A DNA stretch of 64,000 bases from Pseudoalteromonas umbrosa (GCF_030125375.1 NZ_JASJUU010000003.1:14247-78246), one strand, 5' to 3'; positions 37,003-46,530 are shown, counted from the first letter of the stretch. Notes: generated by a model not told the origin, from the sequence alone. Made by a program: numbers and translations.

Positions 37003-38698
37003 TTACTGCATCTCAGTCGAGATTTTTTTAAATTGATAGCCCAGTGCATTTAGTTTGTTTGGTTCTTGAAAATCAAATACGGTGCCAGTCCCGCGCCCAT
37101 ATCCTTGAACTTGAAGTAGGTTTTCGTCAACAACTTTCAAAGCGCGTACAAACCCATGTTTGACAGAAATGGCTAGCAGCGCTTGAAGCTCAGGTGAGTA
37201 TTGTAATTCAATATCGCCTATCTTTGGCTTGGTGGTTTCAACTTTGTAATAGCCCAAAAACTTTTCTAGCTCAGGAGTCAGTTTTGTTGTAACGAGTTTG
37301 CTAAAAACATTGGCTGAGTCTCTACCGTTGTAGGTAAAGCGAAACCCATCAATTGCTTGAGTCAGCTTGATCCTTATATCGCCTTTTTCACCGATAATTT
37401 GGTAACTGTCAGAATCAACTTGTTTGAGCTGTTTAATAGCTTGTCCTGGAGTGAAAATAACGAACTCTCCGCTGGGTGTTTTATCAATGATTATGTTACG
37501 TCTACCAGCATAAAAACCAGCTTCTAGCGTTTTCGATTGGGGTGGCTGAGAAGCAGATGTTTGAGTGTTTTTATTTTCTAAAGATGGCCCTGTTGCAGAC
37601 TGAGTGACTATGTTTGTCACCATTTCGGCGATATCGAAAACCGTATCGCCCCCGTCTCTATTATTTGTTGTGACAAATACGCCAAAGTTGAGCTCTGGCA
37701 CGATATACATCATGCTTTCGTAGCCTTGGTAACTGCCATCATGACTAATTGCAATGTGGCCATTAAAATGGTCAATGAAGAAGCCTAGTCCCATTTCGTG
37801 GTCACCGTCTAACTGGATATGCGCATTTTGCACATTGCGAACTCTTGTAATGAGCGAGGAGGGCACGATTGCATGGCTATCATAGTTCCAGCTGTCGAGT
37901 ATTGCTTGCATGTAGCGCGCATATCATTACCAGTTGAAATAATACCGCCAGCTGGCGTCAGTAAAGAAGCGAATTTAGGTTCTTGAACAGTGCCACTGTA
38001 GCTTTGCGCCATTTGCACTGGTAGTGGACCATTTGGTAAATGACTCAAAGTATTGTTCATCGCCAGCGGCGTGAAGAATTCAGTTTGCAAGTAATCCTGC
38101 CAGCTTTGAGCACTTATTCTTGAAACCAGCAATCCGGCTAACCCAAACGCATTATTATTGTAGGCAGAAATAGTGCCCCTATTCCAAGCAAGATAGTCGT
38201 CACTTAATAAAGCCGCTAATGAATTAAGGTCTTTATTAGGACTTGTTGTTGGCTCATCACCTCGGAACCAGCCTGTTGGGATGCCACTTTGGTGGGTTAA
38301 GAGGTCGCGCACCGTTATTACGTTATTATTATTGGGAAGCGTTTTTGGTTTAAAGTCAGGTAAGTGCTTATAAACAATGTCATCTAGAGAGAGTTTTCCT
38401 TGGTTTACTAATTTAAGTACAGCGAGTGTGACAAACGTTTTAGTAATGGAGGCAATGCGAAATTGGGTATCAGGTGTGACAGCTTGTTGTGTTTCTGTAT
38501 TTGCTAGACCAAAGCCTTGCAACATGACAGGTGTATTGTCTTTCACCACTGCTATAGATAAACCTGTGGTTTCTCCTCCAGCTAAGCGATGCTCAATTTG
38601 CTGGGAGATTTTCTGTATATCAGATTGATCCAAAGCAAACGTATAACTACTAAGTGAGAAGCCTGCTATTAAGCTTGCAGCAATGTGATTTTTTTCAT
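37003..38698 (-). pseudogene. class C beta-lactamase-like serine hydrolase, broken by two single-base shifts
   Basis: The coding sequence lies in two overlapping frames. The 5' part (to 37915) has the S-x-x-K nucleophile motif in RIASITKTFVTLAVL and the tyrosine motif in SAYNNNAFG. The 3' part carries the HDG triad (ISHDGSYQGYESMM) and a C-terminal beta domain. Adding one base at about 37912-37914 would join them as GNDMRAYMQAILDSW. The true start is probably ATG 38698 (AAGGATAACC upstream), but it runs out of frame after a tract of seven A; eight A would give a perfect signal peptide, MKKNHIAASLIAGFSLSS followed by YTFA. Both changes are single-base. The gene is either truly inactive, phase-variable at the A tract, or carries sequencing errors. 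If intact it would be a periplasmic penicillin-binding-protein-like esterase or peptidase. Confidence 0.8.
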
Positions 38699-39224
38699 GG
38701 TTATCCTTAATTATTGATATTGGGTAATGGTGACGTTTGTTATAAAAAAGGTGCGCCACTCGAACTGTAGACGATAAAGGTACGATTAAAATTAATGCAA
38801 TTATCTCAATCTTGATGAACCACCTGAGTTGGCAAAAGAATGAATAGGAAAGTATTTGGGTTTGTTATTTTGCATTTTAGGAATCTTTTCACTTTGCGAA
38901 TTGCAATTTGCAAAATGAAAAAATGTTTAATCATGTCGAGAATCAGTGAGCAATACGCTAAAAATGAGATGATAGAAATATATAAGTAATTTATTCAATA
39001 ATTTAGAGGTTTTAACTTAGGGCATTTACAAGTTTTTAGGTTGTTTTCTGTACTGACATAATTTTGTTATTACATGGTCGTTCAGCTTATTTTCAGTGAA
39101 GTAAGCAAATATAAATGAGAGTGAAATAAAATACCTATAATTAACAAAGAAGTGGAAAAGATATTATTTCTCCGGTGTGATTATTGCATGAGTACGGTTA
39201 ACTTAAATAAACAATGGTGTATTC
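38699..39224. other. divergent gap, nothing recognised
   Basis: About 525 A+T-rich bases with stops in all frames between the broken hydrolase gene and the secreted propeller gene. Short runs such as TTGCGAATTGCAATTTGCAAAA (38894 on) are mildly repetitive. No promoter is called. Confidence 0.35.
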
Positions 39225-40430
39225 ATGACAAAAACACAGAACATAGTAACTAAGTTGGGTGCAGCACTCGCACTTACAGCCAGTTTTTCTGTATTAGCTG
39301 ACGATAACGCCTGTTTAGAGGGACTTTTTGCAATTGACAGGTTCGCAGCAGATGGGCAGAGCGCAGTTTTTCATATCGATACGAGTTCTAAAATTAGTCG
39401 CGAGGTACCCGGAGCATCTTTCGCTTCAAGCAACTTAGCCGGGTCTGGTGCAAAGTTGTATGCAATGCAACGATTAGACAGCGAAACAAATGCCTCGAAA
39501 TTGTATGAGTTTGATATGCAAACCATGCAGCAACGTGAAGTGGCCGACACGACAAGCTACCCCATAAAACGTTCAGCAGTTTCCCCATCCGGTGATTTTC
39601 TTCTGGCCACGAGCCAAACTTACATGTATCGATTTGATCTGATAACAGGCCAAAAAACAGTGCTTGGAAAAATGAAGTCAGACAGTGCAAGCTATGATGA
39701 CTTCGATCATGGTGACATTGCTTATTCGGCAGATGGTAATTTGATATATGTACTGAACGGTAAAGCGTTATATGTACTAGACGAAGCAACTATGTCGCTT
39801 ACAGAAATAGGTGAGCACAATTTAAATTGGGCTTCAGGTCTTGCAGTGGATGAAAACGGCGTGATTTATGTCTCTGCGAGAAACAGCGGCGAAAATGCTA
39901 AAATTTACACGCTAGATGCGCAAACTGCACAAGCAACATTGCTGATGGATGGGCCAGAGCATATTGCTGATTTAACTTATGTACAAGGGTGTGGAAACAC
40001 CTTGCCCGTTATTGCAAATGCGTTGCAGCAAGAAGTTAATAAAGCCAACCAGTATTGGCGAGGTGAGGCGGTCGAGGACAAAATCGCCAACTTGGCTGGA
40101 TTCAAAGATGGTACTTTTAACTTTAACGCAGAAGGTTTTCCTGTTGAGTCAAAAGACAAGTTGAATAAACACAATAAGTTCACTAAAAACCCCAATGCTA
40201 ATCGCTGTGCGCGGATGTGGAATAACATGTTAGATCATCAATATGTGTTAAACCGCAGCGGTAAAGGCCGTAAAAAAGCTGATGGCAGTACAAAATGGTA
40301 TTTCTCTACTGCTGATGGCGAATATAAAGTGGTTAAAGCAAGTAAAGGCATTTGCTATTACGGCTATGCGTCCGGTGAAGCCGGTCGCATTATCTACAAC
40401 ACAAAAACAGGTATAGTCAGCGTTCAATAG
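39225..40430 (+). CDS. secreted beta-propeller-like protein
   Basis: 401 residues with a signal peptide ending FSVLA (about residue 25). Residues about 30-260 show repeated four-strand blades with SADGNLIYVLNGKALYVLDEA and DENGVIYVSARNS, the pattern of WD40/YVTN or DUF4394-like propellers. Residues about 265-401 form a separate domain with three cysteines (NRCARMWNN, KGICYYGY and an earlier one) that may bind or seal the propeller. No enzyme motif. Probably extracellular or periplasmic. The initiation site has only a weak binding sequence. Confidence 0.6.
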   Translation: MTKTQNIVTKLGAALALTASFSVLADDNACLEGLFAIDRFAADGQSAVFHIDTSSKISREVPGASFASSNLAGSGAKLYAMQRLDSETNASKLYEFDMQTMQQREVADTTSYPIKRSAVSPSGDFLLATSQTYMYRFDLITGQKTVLGKMKSDSASYDDFDHGDIAYSADGNLIYVLNGKALYVLDEATMSLTEIGEHNLNWASGLAVDENGVIYVSARNSGENAKIYTLDAQTAQATLLMDGPEHIADLTYVQGCGNTLPVIANALQQEVNKANQYWRGEAVEDKIANLAGFKDGTFNFNAEGFPVESKDKLNKHNKFTKNPNANRCARMWNNMLDHQYVLNRSGKGRKKADGSTKWYFSTADGEYKVVKASKGICYYGYASGEAGRIIYNTKTGIVSVQ

Positions 40431-40452
40431 ATTAAGTTTTATAGCCTCAACT

Positions 40453-40480
40453 AAGCGCGGCCAATTGGCTGCGCTTTTTA
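40453..40480 (+). terminator. terminator of the propeller gene
   Basis: AAGCGCGGCC, loop AATT, GGCTGCGCTT with one G.T pair, then TTTATTTTA. Confidence 0.85.
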
Positions 40481-40589
40481 TTTTATATTAGGTGCAACTA
40501 TTTAGCTTTTTATAACGTCTAAGTGTTCATATTTATGCAAAGTGCCATAATATTTATTTTAATTAGGTATGTGAATATTTAGGAAAGTA

Positions 40590-40943
40590 ATGAAACTTTA
40601 TTTAGTAATATTTATGTTGTGGAGCGCGACATATTCGTTGAAAAGCATTGCCTCAACAGCGGCTGAAATACAGCATTTATTGACCTTCATTGAAACGTCT
40701 AATTGCCAGTATGAGCGCAATGGCTCACTACATACGGCACGTGATGCTAAGCAGCACATTAGTAAAAAGTATCATTACTATCAAGATGATATTGAGTCGG
40801 CGGAAGATTTTATAAGTTTAACGGCCTCCAAAAGTAGTTTGTCTGGTAAGCCGTACCTTATTCATTGTAGTAATAATAAACCAATAAAGAGTAGTGAATG
40901 GTTACTTTTGGAGCTCAAGGCGTTTAGAAAGCAAAAAAAATAG
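40590..40943 (+). CDS. DUF5329 family secreted protein
   Basis: 117 residues; AGGAAAG precedes the ATG. A signal peptide (about 1-22) is followed by the family pattern: AEIQHLLTFIETSNCQYERNG, DAKQHISKKYHYY, SAEDFISLTASKSSLSGKPYLIHC and a C-terminal LLLELKAFR. Two cysteines (in SNCQ and IHCS) can form a disulphide. The family is small, periplasmic and uncharacterised. Confidence 0.8.
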   Translation: MKLYLVIFMLWSATYSLKSIASTAAEIQHLLTFIETSNCQYERNGSLHTARDAKQHISKKYHYYQDDIESAEDFISLTASKSSLSGKPYLIHCSNNKPIKSSEWLLLELKAFRKQKK

Positions 40944-41240
40944 TACAGAGCAAAAAGCGATAACTTATACAGTGAAGGGTTATTCTATCTTAATTTATAA
41001 TTCTTTTTTATTATTTTTATGTGTTTTTTTATTTTCTGAAATAGGTGCAATGGTATTGTAACTGTACCTATTACAACTATTTATAATGCAACAAGTTATA
41101 TATGGGAAGCTAAAAATTACTTTTCTCAGTTAATCTTTCTGATCCTTTTATGATCAGTTTTTTATGTTTTATAGTAATTTAATAACATAAGTCTATAAAT
41201 GTTAATAATTAAATTATTCCAACTTTGCTTTGCTTAAATT
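40944..41240. other. A+T-rich stretch, nothing recognised
   Basis: First part of a 550-base gap. Very A+T-rich, without open frames or stable hairpins. The second part of the gap is the structured leader described separately. Confidence 0.4.
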
Positions 41241-41245
41241 ATAAT

Positions 41246-41455
41246 GTGCCCTTAATTAAGCACTTGTATGCAAAAGTATTTTAATAAAAGGGCACTTCAA
41301 TTCGTCAGCAAAGAGCTGTATTACTTTGCGGACTTATAAGCTAAGTCTCATACGTTACCTCTGGTACATACACCTGGAGGTTAACACTCATATTTATTCA
41401 AATATCTCACAACCAGTAAAGAGCAAAATCTTAACGCTCTCTACTGGTTTTTGTG
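41246..41455 (+). ncRNA. structured leader RNA ending in a terminator, upstream of the chemotaxis gene
   Basis: Four consecutive hairpins can be drawn. First, GTGCCCTT / AAGGGCAC (41246-41253 with 41288-41295). Second, GTC-GCAAAG / CTTTGC-GAC with one mismatch (41304-41333). Third, GTTACCTC / GAGGTTAAC with one bulge (41354-41385). Fourth, AACCAGTA-AGAGC / GCTCT-TACTGGTT followed by TTTTT (41411-41452), a full rho-independent terminator. An alternative stem GACTTA / TAAGTC (41331-41347) competes with the second hairpin. The chemotaxis receptor starts 44 bases after the T run. This fits a cis-acting attenuator or riboswitch, or a separate small RNA. It does not match the cyclic-di-GMP-I consensus as I know it. 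Inference from pairing only. Confidence 0.45.
41411..41453 (+). terminator. terminator or attenuator hairpin before the chemotaxis gene
   Basis: Stem AACCAGTA / TACTGGTT (41411-41418 with 41442-41449) extended by AGAGC / GCTCT (41420-41424 with 41436-41440), 11-base loop, T run 41448-41452. Confidence 0.8.
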
Positions 41456-41495
41456 CTTTACGGTAATCATTAACTTAGGGATGTATAAACAGCAT

Positions 41496-43124
41496 ATGGC
41501 ACTTAAAGACTTGTCTATTTCAAAGCAAATTGGGTTGAGCTTTGCGTCTATTTTTATGGTTTTTTTCGGGGTGAGCCTGATGACCTACAATGGTTTAAAG
41601 GGGATCAATGATGACCTTGAACTGATTGTACAAACCAGCATTCCATCGGTTGAGATAGTAAAAGATCTGCAAATTGAGATGGCAACCATTCGAAAAGATG
41701 AGTTTTTGATTGTCACAAATTCAGAGCACCCAGATATCAATGAATGGATAGTGGATTTAGGTGGTTTGAAATCTGGTCTAGATAATAAGATCCAAGCATA
41801 CAGTAGTTTAAGGGTTTCAGACCAAGAACGTATACAGTTTCAAGCTTTTGAACGTGCATGGCGCAAGTATGCATCGGCAACATCAAGCTTTGATAGACTG
41901 GTAAAAAGTGGCCAAGTAAGTGAAGCTAACTCAATTGTTTTAAACAGCTATAACTTCTACTCAGAAGCTATGGATGAACTGAGCAAGCTGAACAAAATTA
42001 ATAGCGATAATGTGGGCATGGCCGAAACATCGGCTGTACGCGCAGTAAAAACAGTGATCACGGTTATTATCATTTGTACGTTGGTTTCGGCGGTGATGAT
42101 AGCGCTCATTTGCTTTGTCCTAAGCGGCGCAATTAGAAAGCCACTAGAAAAGGCGAAAGACCTTGCTGGCAGTATTGCCAATGGCGACCTAAGTTCACGT
42201 ATTGATATACGCTCAGTGGGCAATAATGAACTTGGCGCTTTGCTAATGTCTTTGGAGAAAATGCGTGAACAGTTAAATAGCCTTGTTGTGAAGATAAATG
42301 ACAGCGCTATCCAACTGACAACAGCCGTAGAAGAAGTGAATATGATCTCGGCTCAAAATGCCACAGGCATGCAGAATCAGCAAAATGAGTTACAGTCAGT
42401 TGCATCAGCAATGACGCAGATGCAGGCTGCGGTATCTGAAGTGGCAAAAAGTACAGAAATGGGCGCTGAGTCTGCCAATCAAGCCAATGTTAAGTCTCGT
42501 GAAGGCAGTGCTGCACTGAAAAGTAACATTGTGCAGATTTCTAGCGTTGCAGATACTGTGTCTCATGCAGGAGATTTAGCCCATAATCTAGAAAAGAACT
42601 CACAAAACATCAATGTTGTGGTGGATGTTATTCGTGAAATCGCCGAGCAAACTAACTTACTTGCATTAAATGCCGCGATTGAAGCGGCGCGAGCGGGTGC
42701 ACAAGGGCGTGGCTTTGCGGTGGTTGCGGATGAAGTCCGCTCTTTAGCACAGCGTACACAAGACTCTACAACTCAGATTGTTGAGATAGTGAGTGATTTG
42801 CAGTCTAAATCGAAAGAAACGGGCGAGGCGACTAGAACGTGTCAAAAAGGCATTGATGTGTGCGTACAGCAAACTGAAACAGTCAGCGATACGATCACGC
42901 AAATCGAGCAGGAAATTGACAGTATTGCCGCGATGAGTACGCAAATAGCAGCAGCATGTAATGAGCAATCGGTTGTCTCTGAAGAATTGAATCGAAATAT
43001 TGAAAATATCAATGTTGCCGCAGTTGAAATGACCGAAGGCGCAAATCAAACCTCACAAGCGTGTCATGAAATAAGTGAACTGGCTCATGGTTTAAAAGCA
43101 AGTGTTGAACAGTTTAAGCTATAA
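41496..43124 (+). CDS. methyl-accepting chemotaxis protein with 4-helix-bundle sensor
   Basis: 542 residues from ATG 41496, which gives the typical start [19 protein letters not shown] 41481 is possible, while the far upstream TTG lies inside the terminator. Two transmembrane segments (about 11-33 and 185-210) bracket a periplasmic helical bundle sensor of the 4HB_MCP type. A HAMP domain (about 211-265) and a long signalling coiled coil follow, with the invariant hairpin tip [20 protein letters not shown] and [15 protein letters not shown]. Members pass ligand signals to CheA/CheW. No CheR/CheB docking pentapeptide ends the protein. Its expression may be governed by the hairpin leader upstream. 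Confidence 0.93.
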   Translation: MALKDLSISKQIGLSFASIFMVFFGVSLMTYNGLKGINDDLELIVQTSIPSVEIVKDLQIEMATIRKDEFLIVTNSEHPDINEWIVDLGGLKSGLDNKIQAYSSLRVSDQERIQFQAFERAWRKYASATSSFDRLVKSGQVSEANSIVLNSYNFYSEAMDELSKLNKINSDNVGMAETSAVRAVKTVITVIIICTLVSAVMIALICFVLSGAIRKPLEKAKDLAGSIANGDLSSRIDIRSVGNNELGALLMSLEKMREQLNSLVVKINDSAIQLTTAVEEVNMISAQNATGMQNQQNELQSVASAMTQMQAAVSEVAKSTEMGAESANQANVKSREGSAALKSNIVQISSVADTVSHAGDLAHNLEKNSQNINVVVDVIREIAEQTNLLALNAAIEAARAGAQGRGFAVVADEVRSLAQRTQDSTTQIVEIVSDLQSKSKETGEATRTCQKGIDVCVQQTETVSDTITQIEQEIDSIAAMSTQIAAACNEQSVVSEELNRNIENINVAAVEMTEGANQTSQACHEISELAHGLKASVEQFKL

Positions 43125-43202
43125 GTTAAACCGCAAGCGGATTAGCGGAGTGTAAAAAGCCAATTAATTTAAAAAATTTTAAGTTAATAGACTAGTATTT
43201 TT

Positions 43203-43233
43203 AAAGCGAGCCATAGTATGGTTCGCTTTTTTA
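43203..43233 (+). terminator. terminator of the chemotaxis gene
   Basis: AAAGCGAGCCAT / ATGGTTCGCTTT, one G.T pair, 3-base loop, then TTTTATT. Confidence 0.85.
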
Positions 43234-43403
43234 TTATATGCACCCATTAATCACTGAATGGCTTACATGTTTGTTTGCTTTTAAATCTAATTAAACTTAG
43301 GTGGAGAGGGTATTTTTAATTAGTTTAATAATAAATTATTTATTGGTTTTATTGTTCTAAATTTCTAATTATTTACTTAAATTGATTAAATCAAGGGAAG
43401 AAT

Positions 43404-44066
43404 GTGATAAGAGCGACCATTGTCTTTGTTTTGATAAGTCTTTGCTTTGTGGCAGAAGCGAAGAATTCGCAAAAAATTGTACTGAATGTCCCTTTGGTTG
43501 AGCAGGGGAAAAAGTTATGCGGGCCTGCAACCATAGAAATGATTTTTAAGTACTGGGGCATAAAGGATTACACCCAATACGATATTGCTGAGTCTATCTT
43601 GAATCAGTATGGAGATATGCCGGTGTTCATTCGCTCTGGTGTACTGAACAATTATCCTCGCAACTGGGCAGATTATCCGGGAACCAAGGTTACTTATTTA
43701 AAAGGTTTTTTGCAGCGTTTTGGTAAAACACGTAGCATCACAGTCGATAAATCACAAGATTTGGCTGAGAGCATTGATGAAAAACGCGCGCAGTTGTTTA
43801 ATCATATTAAGGCTTACATTGCCAGCGGCATCCCTGTTATTGTATTTCAGTATTGGGAGTTGCCAAAATCGCAAAGTCATTACCGAGTCGTTGTAGGTTA
43901 TGATGAGGCTAAACGGTTAGTTTATTTGAATGATGCAAAGGGGGCGAGGCGTGTTGTGCAAACTTACGAAGAGTTCTTAAACTTATGGAATGTAGAGCAC
44001 CCACGGCTTCGTTATTATGCGGTTGCGTTTAATACTGAGCGTAAAAAAATAAATATCGAGCTTTGA
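43404..44066 (+). CDS. secreted C39-like cysteine peptidase-fold protein
   Basis: 220 residues from GTG 43404 with AGGGAAG upstream. A signal peptide spans residues 1-19 (ending VAEA). The papain-like C39 pattern is present: LNVPLVEQGKKLCGPATIEMIFKYWG, where Cys39 would be the nucleophile, then His in SQSHYRVVVGYD and Asp in VYLNDAKG. Peptidase_C39 domains in exporters cut double-glycine leaders, but stand-alone secreted forms like this have no proven substrate. It is not fused to an ABC transporter, and none is adjacent. Confidence 0.75.
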   Translation: MIRATIVFVLISLCFVAEAKNSQKIVLNVPLVEQGKKLCGPATIEMIFKYWGIKDYTQYDIAESILNQYGDMPVFIRSGVLNNYPRNWADYPGTKVTYLKGFLQRFGKTRSITVDKSQDLAESIDEKRAQLFNHIKAYIASGIPVIVFQYWELPKSQSHYRVVVGYDEAKRLVYLNDAKGARRVVQTYEEFLNLWNVEHPRLRYYAVAFNTERKKINIEL

Positions 44067-44121
44067 GAAGATAGACATCATTTGTGATTTTGATATCAAT
44101 GAGCTTGCAATGAGGAGTCGT

Positions 44122-44559
44122 ATGATTAGAAAAGGTCTGGCATCCGATATTGAACCTGTACTGATGGTGTGGCTTGCTGCGTCTCAACAAGCACATCATT
44201 TTGTGCCAGAGAGCTTTTGGCGTGATCACCTCGATACTATGCGGCAGGTGTATTTGCCCAGCTCAGATAATTATGTGTATTTGGATAATCAACAAATCAT
44301 CGGTTTTTATGCTTTGGTAAAAAACACCCTTGCGGCAATTTTTGTTTTACCAGAAAAACAAGGCCAAGGGGTAGGTAAGCAGCTCATTGCTGATGCAAAG
44401 TCCCGATGCAATACCTTGGATCTGTCTGTATATCAGCGCAATGTAGCGAGCGTGGCATTTTATCAGCAGCAAGGTTTTGAAATTATTGCACAAGACGAAG
44501 ATCCGCTTACAGGGCAAGCGCAATATATTATGAGTTGGCAAGATAGGCAGACCGCATGA
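44122..44559 (+). CDS. GNAT family N-acetyltransferase
   Basis: 145 residues from ATG 44122, with GAGGA 6 bases upstream; an ATG at 44110 precedes that site and is not used. The GNAT core is complete: MIRKGLASDIEPVLMVWL at the start, AAIFVLPEKQGQGVGKQLI (acetyl-CoA pyrophosphate-binding QxxGxG/A loop, here QGQGVG) and SVYQRNVASVAFYQQQGFE. Closest in layout to YjaB/YafP-type acetyltransferases. Acceptor unknown. Confidence 0.87.
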   Translation: MIRKGLASDIEPVLMVWLAASQQAHHFVPESFWRDHLDTMRQVYLPSSDNYVYLDNQQIIGFYALVKNTLAAIFVLPEKQGQGVGKQLIADAKSRCNTLDLSVYQRNVASVAFYQQQGFEIIAQDEDPLTGQAQYIMSWQDRQTA

Positions 44560-44617
44560 TGAGGTTTGCTTTTTATTTAACAAGGACATATTCATTTTAA
44601 AATGAGTGGTAAATAGC

Positions 44618-44917
44618 ATGAAGTCTAAATTTCAATGCTTAAAAGCAACATGGAAATTAAATGTTGCCGTTGCATTTTCATTACTGGTATTAATAATCAC
44701 AATTTCGATATCGGCCGGGTTGGCCTTTGAGTTGGCAGTTGTAATTAGTTTGCCATGTTTGTCTTTGACTGGGTTACTTTGTGATATTTTGACACGCTTT
44801 GCTGAACGTAAGTTGTATCAACCTAGTCCTTATTTCAAAGTGTGTGCGCAAAAAGAGCGTGATAAATACGGACCATTCAGAGCAAAAAGGCGTCAACAAG
44901 CAGATGAAAGCCCATAG
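44618..44917 (+). CDS. small membrane protein of unknown function
   Basis: 99 residues from ATG 44618 (GAGTGG upstream). Two adjacent hydrophobic segments (about 15-37 and 38-58), then a basic, soluble C-terminal tail rich in Lys, Arg and Gln. No family recognised; it starts 59 bases after the acetyltransferase gene and may be on its transcript. Confidence 0.45.
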   Translation: MKSKFQCLKATWKLNVAVAFSLLVLIITISISAGLAFELAVVISLPCLSLTGLLCDILTRFAERKLYQPSPYFKVCAQKERDKYGPFRAKRRQQADESP

Positions 44918-45239
44918 GTTGAGGTAAAACCCCTAACTTATTGGCAAGCATATAAAACCAGTTTAAGCCGTCAGCGCAATTTGTTTATTCCTCAGGTCTT
45001 ACTTCAAATAAAAGAAAGTGCCATTAAATCAGATGGGGTGAGTGTTTTTTGAACACTTTTTGTAAAAAAGCTCGACAAAACAGAATTTCAGTGTATCCTA
45101 CGCAGCGTATGAAGATATTTGATTTATTTGTTGTTGTTTGCTTAAGTTTCTGTTTTTGTCATAAAACCTAATTTTAGCCACTCACTTTACTTCCGATACT
45201 GTACACATTTTTTTTAATTTTTATATAAATAGGTAATTT
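44918..45239. other. upstream and leader region of the cold-shock gene
   Basis: No gene. It holds the promoter candidate of the next gene (separate entry) and about 135 bases of probable untranslated leader, rich in T and pyrimidine runs, as expected for a cold-shock mRNA. Confidence 0.45.
45072..45099 (+). promoter_or_regulatory. candidate sigma-70 promoter of the cold-shock gene
   Basis: TCGACA (45072-45077), 16-base spacer, TATCCT (45094-45099). Transcription from about 45106 would give a leader of some 135 bases, like the long leaders of cspA-type mRNAs that control their translation at low temperature. Confidence 0.35.
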
Positions 45240-45449
45240 ATGTCTCAAGTAACAGGCACTGTAAAATGGTTTAACGAGTCAAAAGGTTTTGGCTTCATTG
45301 CACAAGAAAACGGTAACGACGACGTTTTTGTTCACTTCAGAGCTATCCAGTCTGAAGGTTTCCGTACTTTGACTGAAGGTCAAAAAGTAAGCTTCACAGT
45401 AACTCAGGGCGCTAAAGGTCCTCAGGCTGAAAACGTAACTGTACTTTAA
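45240..45449 (+). CDS. CspA-family cold-shock protein
   Basis: 69 residues, the exact family size. The single cold-shock domain has both RNA-binding motifs: RNP1 KGFGFI (about 15-20) and RNP2 VFVHF (about 29-33), plus the opening [11 protein letters not shown]. Such proteins melt RNA secondary structure and bind single-stranded nucleic acid. Which of the several csp paralogues it matches cannot be told. The long upstream leader suggests cold or growth-phase regulation. Confidence 0.93.
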   Translation: MSQVTGTVKWFNESKGFGFIAQENGNDDVFVHFRAIQSEGFRTLTEGQKVSFTVTQGAKGPQAENVTVL

Positions 45450-45461
45450 TCAGTTATGTCT

Positions 45462-45484
45462 AGGTGCGGCATCAAGCTGCACCT
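45462..45484 (+). terminator. hairpin after the cold-shock gene
   Basis: AGGTGC-GGC / GCT-GCACCT, 9 pairs including one G.T, loop ATCAA, 12 bases after the stop. The T tract behind it is weak (TTGCTAT). Confidence 0.45.
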
Positions 45485-45618
45485 TGCTATCTCACACTCT
45501 CTTCTATTTTCTTGCTTTACACTTTTTATTAGTTTTATTCCTTTCAATTTAAATCATTTTTACTGTCAGCTTCTTAGCCATTCTATTTGCATATATTGGC
45601 CCAATATATCGATTTACT

Positions 45619-45945
45619 TTAACGCTCATTTTCAGGTGGAAGTTCCTTAATTTGTGCCATACCTGAGCCTATTTCTAGAATTTGCCGGCCGAGAACATCT
45701 GCTGGTGCATTTGAAATCCATACTTTAATTCGTTTTATACCCACGATGAGGTAGGGTAATTTTCTGTCTTTATACTGACCAGTTCTGCGGTCTATAAAAG
45801 GCTTCATCTCTTTTATAAACTCGTATATGAGTATTGGGCCTTTTTCTGCTCCAATCCCTACGCTCATTTCCTCGACTTGATAACTTGAACTGCAACCCAT
45901 GAATAAACTAAAAGCACTAATCAAGATAATTATTCTTGTCGCCAA
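45619..45945 (-). CDS. DUF2931-like lipoprotein, internally deleted copy (fourth in the array)
   Basis: 108 residues from TTG 45945. It has the same ends as its three full-length neighbours: signal peptide, lipobox LFMGC (Cys18), SSYQVEEMSVG, and the C-terminal GRQILEIGSGMAQIKELPPE. Compared with them it lacks about 65 residues in frame between EKGPIL and YEFI, removing the Cys-Cys-Trp strand and the VAWYD motif, and three more in KRNGLIKVW (here KRIKVW). It is probably a non-functional or altered immunity copy, still in frame. Its left part is closest to the 47090-47614 copy and its right part to the 46531-47055 copy, as expected from recombination. Confidence 0.7.
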   Translation of the reverse strand: MATRIIILISAFSLFMGCSSSYQVEEMSVGIGAEKGPILIYEFIKEMKPFIDRRTGQYKDRKLPYLIVGIKRIKVWISNAPADVLGRQILEIGSGMAQIKELPPENER

Positions 45946-45972
45946 TGTAGGCTCCTTCCTTGGTGTTTATCG

Positions 45973-46497
45973 TTAACGTTCGTCTTCAGGCGGAAGCTCT
46001 TTAATTTGTGCCATGCCTGAACCTATTTCTAGAATCTGCCTGCCGAGAACATCAGCTGGTGCATTTGAAATCCATACTTTAATTAGGCCATTCCGTTTCA
46101 TGCCCACGATGAGGTAGGGTAATTTTCTGTCTTTATACTGACCAGTTCTACGGTTAATAAATGGCTTTAAATCTTGTATAAACTCGTATCCAGCTTTGTT
46201 ATCTATTGTTGCCTCGCCTACCCTGAATAGGTCGGTATCCATGTCATACCATGCGACCTCAACTTTTTTGGGAAATGGGATATCATAAGTAAATGACATT
46301 TTTCCACCATCTTTCCAACAGCAACCAACTGACCCTGCGGGTGCTGACCAACTATCATCAAACTGAACGGCTCCTACCATAAAGTCAGAGCCATTTTGTG
46401 CACTGACAACGACAGCTAATTCATCAATATCTCTTGTTATTGAACAAGCAGTATTAATGACTATTAAAATAGATAACATAAAAAGCCTTTTCGCCAC
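45973..46497 (-). CDS. DUF2931-like lipoprotein, probable Tle1 immunity protein (third copy)
   Basis: 174 residues from GTG 46497 with GGGAGGGG upstream. The signal peptide ends in a lipobox (VINTAC, Cys18). The mature part has SVGCCWKDGGKMSF, PKKVEVAWYDMDTDLFRVGEATID and a strand-rich C-terminal half identical or nearly so to the other copies. The DUF2931 assignment rests on general layout. A lipoprotein placed directly after a phospholipase effector is the usual position of a periplasmic type VI immunity protein. Its N-terminal third is the most divergent of the array, so it may protect against a different effector variant. Confidence 0.65.
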   Translation of the reverse strand: MAKRLFMLSILIVINTACSITRDIDELAVVVSAQNGSDFMVGAVQFDDSWSAPAGSVGCCWKDGGKMSFTYDIPFPKKVEVAWYDMDTDLFRVGEATIDNKAGYEFIQDLKPFINRRTGQYKDRKLPYLIVGMKRNGLIKVWISNAPADVLGRQILEIGSGMAQIKELPPEDER

Positions 46498-46530
46498 TCT
46501 ATGCCCCTCCCTTGGAGTTTACTTTTATCT

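Noticed and set aside
41246..41400. cyclic-di-GMP-I riboswitch before the chemotaxis gene
   Set aside because: The conserved core elements of that class, as I know them, are not present in order, although a GCAAAG string occurs; left as an unassigned structured leader.
45456..45650. 64-codon open frame after the cold-shock gene
   Set aside because: Hydrophobic by composition only, overlaps the terminator hairpin and the end of the convergent lipoprotein gene, and has no binding site.
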